Assembly: GCA_905250125.1 (NCBI GenBank)
Contig: CAJNOL010000472.1
Coordinates: 54,884-118,883, forward strand
DNA length: 64,000 nucleotides
Reading direction: 5' to 3'
Source: Rotaria sordida
Taxonomy: Eukaryota > Rotifera > Eurotatoria > Philodinida > Philodinidae
Shown piece by piece: positions 60,700-64,000 of the stretch. The notes under the pieces were generated by a model. It worked only from the letters and a program-made list of their open reading frames with translations. It had not been told where the DNA came from and did not search any database. Position 1 is the first letter of the stretch; every line of letters begins with the position of its first letter. A program made the translations under genes and the position numbers.

Positions 60700-63600
60700 T
60701 TAAGATCCTTTAGGATTCTTATTATCAGTAGTTTTAGTGTCTTTCATTATTTCTTTCATGCGTTTAATATTTCTTTCCATTGTAACACGTTTTGGATGTC
60801 CTTCTGGAAGAATTTTTTTACAAATTTTCAGTGCTCTATTAAGATTAATTTGAGCATCCGAAAATGATCCTAATCCCACTTGAATTGCTCCTAAATTGTT
60901 AAGTATTGATGCTAAAAAAAGTGAATCTGCTTTTTTATAACGTTCAAGAATAGACATTGCTTGTTGAGCAAATTCCAGAGCTTTAACATCATAGCCAGCT
61001 TTATGGTATATATTAGCCAGTACGGCTAAATTCATAGCTAAATTCAAATCATTTCCAGATTCAACAGATTCATTCAATTTTAACGCTTCTTTCGCATTAC
61101 GCAATGCTTCAGGTAAATTTTCTTGTCCCCAATGAGCATTTGCTATTCCAATAAGATTGGTGGCCGTTGATGTTTGATTAGTGTTTTGTCGTAACTTCAG
61201 TGCCTGAGAATGATAGTGTAAAGCTTTGCCATAATCGTTACGATCATGATGAGCAATGCCAATTCGAGTTAATGTTTCGGTAACATCTTCTCCTTTCTTT
61301 GAAAAATCAAATCATTTCTTTTCATATTTTCTTCACGAGGGAATAGCTCGAACTGTAACCTGCCGTTTGAGCTCAAAATTGAGCCTAGCAGAATGTCTTG
61401 GTGAGATTAGTAACAGTCTAAACTGATTTGTCCTCATGAATCTTTCAAGTCGAGTTATAATATTTTTACTAAACCTTCGATTCACTTTTAGGTCTATACT
61501 AAAAAATCAAAAGAAAGGTTTCGATATAAAATTTTGCCCATATTTAGGCCTAATGATGCTATAATATTCTGAAAGTTTCAACTAACAAGAATATTCTCTT
61601 GTCAACGTATTGAATTTTCAAATAAACTCGATTTTTGTAATATGGCTACCTTATGTCAATATCTTTTGGAAGTTTAAATATCTTGATAAAAGAACATTCT
61701 TCTCGGCTCAGACTTTTAGGATATTCTATAGATCATTAGACCCCAATCATAGACAAAATTTTACATCGAAATTTCCTTTATTTGATTGTTCAGCAAATAT
61801 CTAAAAGTGAGTTGAAAATTCAGCAAAACAATTATAACTCGATTCCTAAGGCCCATGAGAATAAACTCTTTTAGGCTTTTGCTAGTTTCATCAAAACACT
61901 CTTGTGGATTTTTGTATGCGCTCAAACGATGAGTTTCAATTTTGGATTACTTCCTCGTCAATACAAAAAGATTATTTATGTACCTCTTCTTGAATTTTCA
62001 GTGCTTGGTTATAAAACCTTGCTGCCGATTCATAATCTCCCTTTTTCTCAGCATATAATTTACCAATATTATTTAGAACATGAGGCGACTGGTTTGTCGT
62101 ATTTTTATATATAGCTATGGCTTGATCAACTTGACCACGTTGTACCATCTTTTCAGCTTGTATCTCGACTTTATCAGGAACATGTGGACTAGTATGAATT
62201 CCATAAAATATAAGAATTTTATCATATACAATTGAAAGAGTTTACCTGACTTTTTTTGGTGATATTTTAGGCATTTGATTTGTTGGCGGTATTGGTGCTC
62301 GTTTAATTGGTGGCAATCGTGGAGGAGGCTTCGGAAAAACTGAAAGTTGATCAAGTAAACTTTGTAACTGTGATGATTTAAATTTTTGTCTGTATTCTCG
62401 TGCTAGATTTCGTCCGTCTTGATCTGCAGGTTCTAAGTCTACAATTGATACTGGACCACGACTGACCCATTTTACTCGAAAAGCCATATAAACATCGAAT
62501 ACGATCAATGTCGACATGTCTTTTGCAGGTAATTCACCAATGGGAACTGATGAATTATAATAAATTTTAAATAGAACAGGTTTAAGATCGGGACGATAAT
62601 CTGGTGATCGAGCAAGTTCCAAAGCTGCTACTCGAGATGTAGTACAAGTGAAAAATCCTTTTGGACATATAAGTTTGCCAGTGTGATTTGTTAATTTTTC
62701 AAGAAGTTCATTTGTCATTTTTATACCTCTGAAAATTTGATTATTCGATTTAAGATCATTTGGTTGTTTTAAAACATGAGATACATCATTAATAAGAAAA
62801 CGGCAAAGATCAATATATTTTGTGTTACGAGTACTAAGTGCATGATGAAGAAAACGCGATGGAAATGGAGAAGAAAAACACCATTGTAAAGCATCATTCT
62901 TATCATAACAACAATCAAAATTATCGAGAGAATCTAATAATTTTGTATTTCCGCTATAATATTTTTCAGCCGCTTTAACAAGTTTTTCTTTATCCGATGA
63001 GGCACTTGAATTTGTTGATTTTATAAACTATAAAAAACAAAAAAAAAAACGATATTTTTTTTTCGTTTTATAATTTTATTCTTTTACTTCTTCTTTCCAT
63101 AATTGTGACCAGAGAAATATTTTCTCGTATTCAAATGAAAAGAAATTCATTTGTGTCTGTTCAAACCATTCATGTGCAAATCTTATCGATTTAAGAAGCT
63201 CTTCTGGATGTACATATACGCCAAATAACTTTGGAAATCTATTTTTGTCTATTTTTAAATTTGAATTTAATATAAATATAGCTTCGACAGCATTACAATC
63301 ATGAACTTCTTTAATTAATTGTTTATCACTCGTTGAAGAAATAAAAAATATTATTTCATTTGAAGATTCTAAAAAATTTAAACAAAATACAGAATCTACA
63401 TATATTTGAATATAATCATTGATTGCTCGAAGTGGACCAATAAAATCACGATTTAATGAAGTATGAAGCTCAAAGTAAATAAAAAGAATATGTTCACCAA
63501 TAATTTTTGTATCATTATCATCATATGAATATTCGAAAGTAGAGTTCGATTCCTTTATTTCATGCGTAGTAGTTAACGGTCGATGGATTGATGTTGCATT

Positions 63601-63784
63601 GGAACTGACATCTGGTGGAGCTTGAAATCGAGTAACTGTCACATGTTTTTTATTTGGTATGTCTTTATCACTAAAAATGAGAATATGTTTAATACTTCAT
63701 TTATCAATTAACAGATTTTTTTGTATGAATCATCTTCAACAATATAGCTTTTACTTACTCAATTCTTTCAAAGACAGCATACAT
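60700..63784 (-). CDS. ART-TPR protein with a degenerate ADP-ribosyltransferase active site, five exons
   Basis: Minus-strand exons 63784-63759, 63670-63088, 63027-62246, 62188-61984 and 61296-60700 give 730 residues with all phases closing. Residues ~1-200 form an alpha/beta N-terminal domain common to rotifer ART-TPR proteins (FFISSTSDKQLI, VHPEELLKSIRFA). Residues ~245-400 follow the arginine-specific mono-ADP-ribosyltransferase fold. The R motif is FRG (Arg303) and the STS-like motif is TTS (~332-334). The ExE motif before VFDV reads S-T-L (~375-377), so the catalytic glutamate is lost. A proline-rich hinge (PKPPPRLPPIKRAPIPP) leads to about five TPR repeats (~465-710). ART enzymes transfer ADP-ribose from NAD to protein arginines; here activity is doubtful, and the protein may bind NAD or partners. 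The truncated copy at 55.5 kb is its paralogue. Confidence 0.85.
61432..61878. mobile_element. Foldback element 5 inside an intron of the ART-TPR gene
   Basis: Left arm ~61432-61610 pairs with the reverse complement of ~61680-61878. Shared blocks include TCGAGTTATAAT, TTTTACT.AA...TTC, CACTTTTAG.T, ATTTCGAT.TAAAATTTTG, CTAATGAT and TCTTGT/TTTATCAA towards the loop. Identity is about 75% by eye with a loop under 80 bp. It lies between the splice sites 61984 and 61296 and does not disturb them. Confidence 0.7.
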
Positions 63785-64000
63785 GGCAAACGACAAGCGC
63801 AATATGAAAATTGTTTATGATCTTTTATTCTTTGTGAAAAGAAAAATTGAATGGAATTTTCGTTACTTAAATTTTATGTACTGATAGAAAAGAACAACAA
63901 CATTTATCGTGTTTGCACTGAAAGTGTGCCTCTTTTTGCTGGCTAACATTAAAAATGGATGTTTGTAATGCTGAATTCTGAATAAAAAAACATTATCTGA
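63785..64000. promoter_or_regulatory. 5' flank of the ART-TPR gene
   Basis: About 215 bases upstream of the first ATG (minus strand) up to the window edge. AT-rich with no recognised element; the promoter should lie here or beyond. Confidence 0.35.

Overview
The window reads as nuclear DNA of a small-genome metazoan, most likely a bdelloid rotifer. The DNA is AT-rich, and most genes have many short introns of about 50-80 bp. Animal housekeeping genes (EF1A, SHQ1, a nostrin-type F-BAR/SH3 protein) sit beside intronless genes whose closest known families are bacterial (YjdF) or fungal (inositol-phosphoceramide mannosyltransferase). ART-TPR and ARM-TIR proteins, and G-rich tracts resembling the bdelloid TGTGGG telomere repeat, fit the same picture. 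The assignment is inferred from gene content; no marker gene proves it. A 100-N assembly gap lies at 24700-24799.

Layout. 0.3-6.3 kb: a 17-exon nostrin-like gene (+), with a dispersed repeat in one intron and two possible cassette exons. 9.4-10.1 kb: intronless YjdF/DUF2238 membrane protein (-). 10.8-11.2 kb: a weak two-exon acidic micro-gene. 13.9-17.7 kb: decayed tandem repeat, broken transposase and a long inverted repeat. 18.5-20.2 kb: EF1A (-). 23.0-24.7 kb: ARM-TIR-SAM-like gene (-), cut off by the gap. 24.8-32.3 kb: gene-poor, with repeat and reverse-transcriptase debris. 32.3-33.3 kb: intronless glycosyltransferase (+). 38.5-40.2 kb: a LIM-domain/GTPase fusion (+). 41-44.8 kb: two foldback elements and remnant exons. 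45.4-46.8 kb: a papain-fold protein whose catalytic cysteine is replaced (-). 48.4-50.6 kb: SHQ1 (-). 54.1-54.7 kb: another foldback. 55.5-56.4 kb: a 5'-truncated TPR copy. 58.8-59.3 kb: a GC-richer terminal-repeat element. 60.7-63.8 kb: a complete ART-TPR gene (-) whose catalytic ExE motif is lost.

How the pieces relate. The genes do not form one pathway. Three themes recur. (1) Likely transfers from bacteria and fungi are kept as clean single-exon genes. (2) Enzyme folds persist after loss of catalytic residues: the papain-like protein, the ART domain, and the G4 base-specificity residue of the GTPase. (3) At least five independent long imperfect hairpins (16.9, 41.0, 44.1, 54.1 and 61.4 kb) and several G-rich/C-rich telomere-like palindromes fill the spaces between genes. 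The TIR protein (predicted NADase) and the ART-fold protein are both NAD-related immune-type families, but no functional link between them is visible.

The most unusual protein is the LIM-GTPase fusion at 38501-40188. Exon boundaries were derived by hand from splice signals and reading phase. In the genes called with high confidence the phases close exactly to the stop codon.
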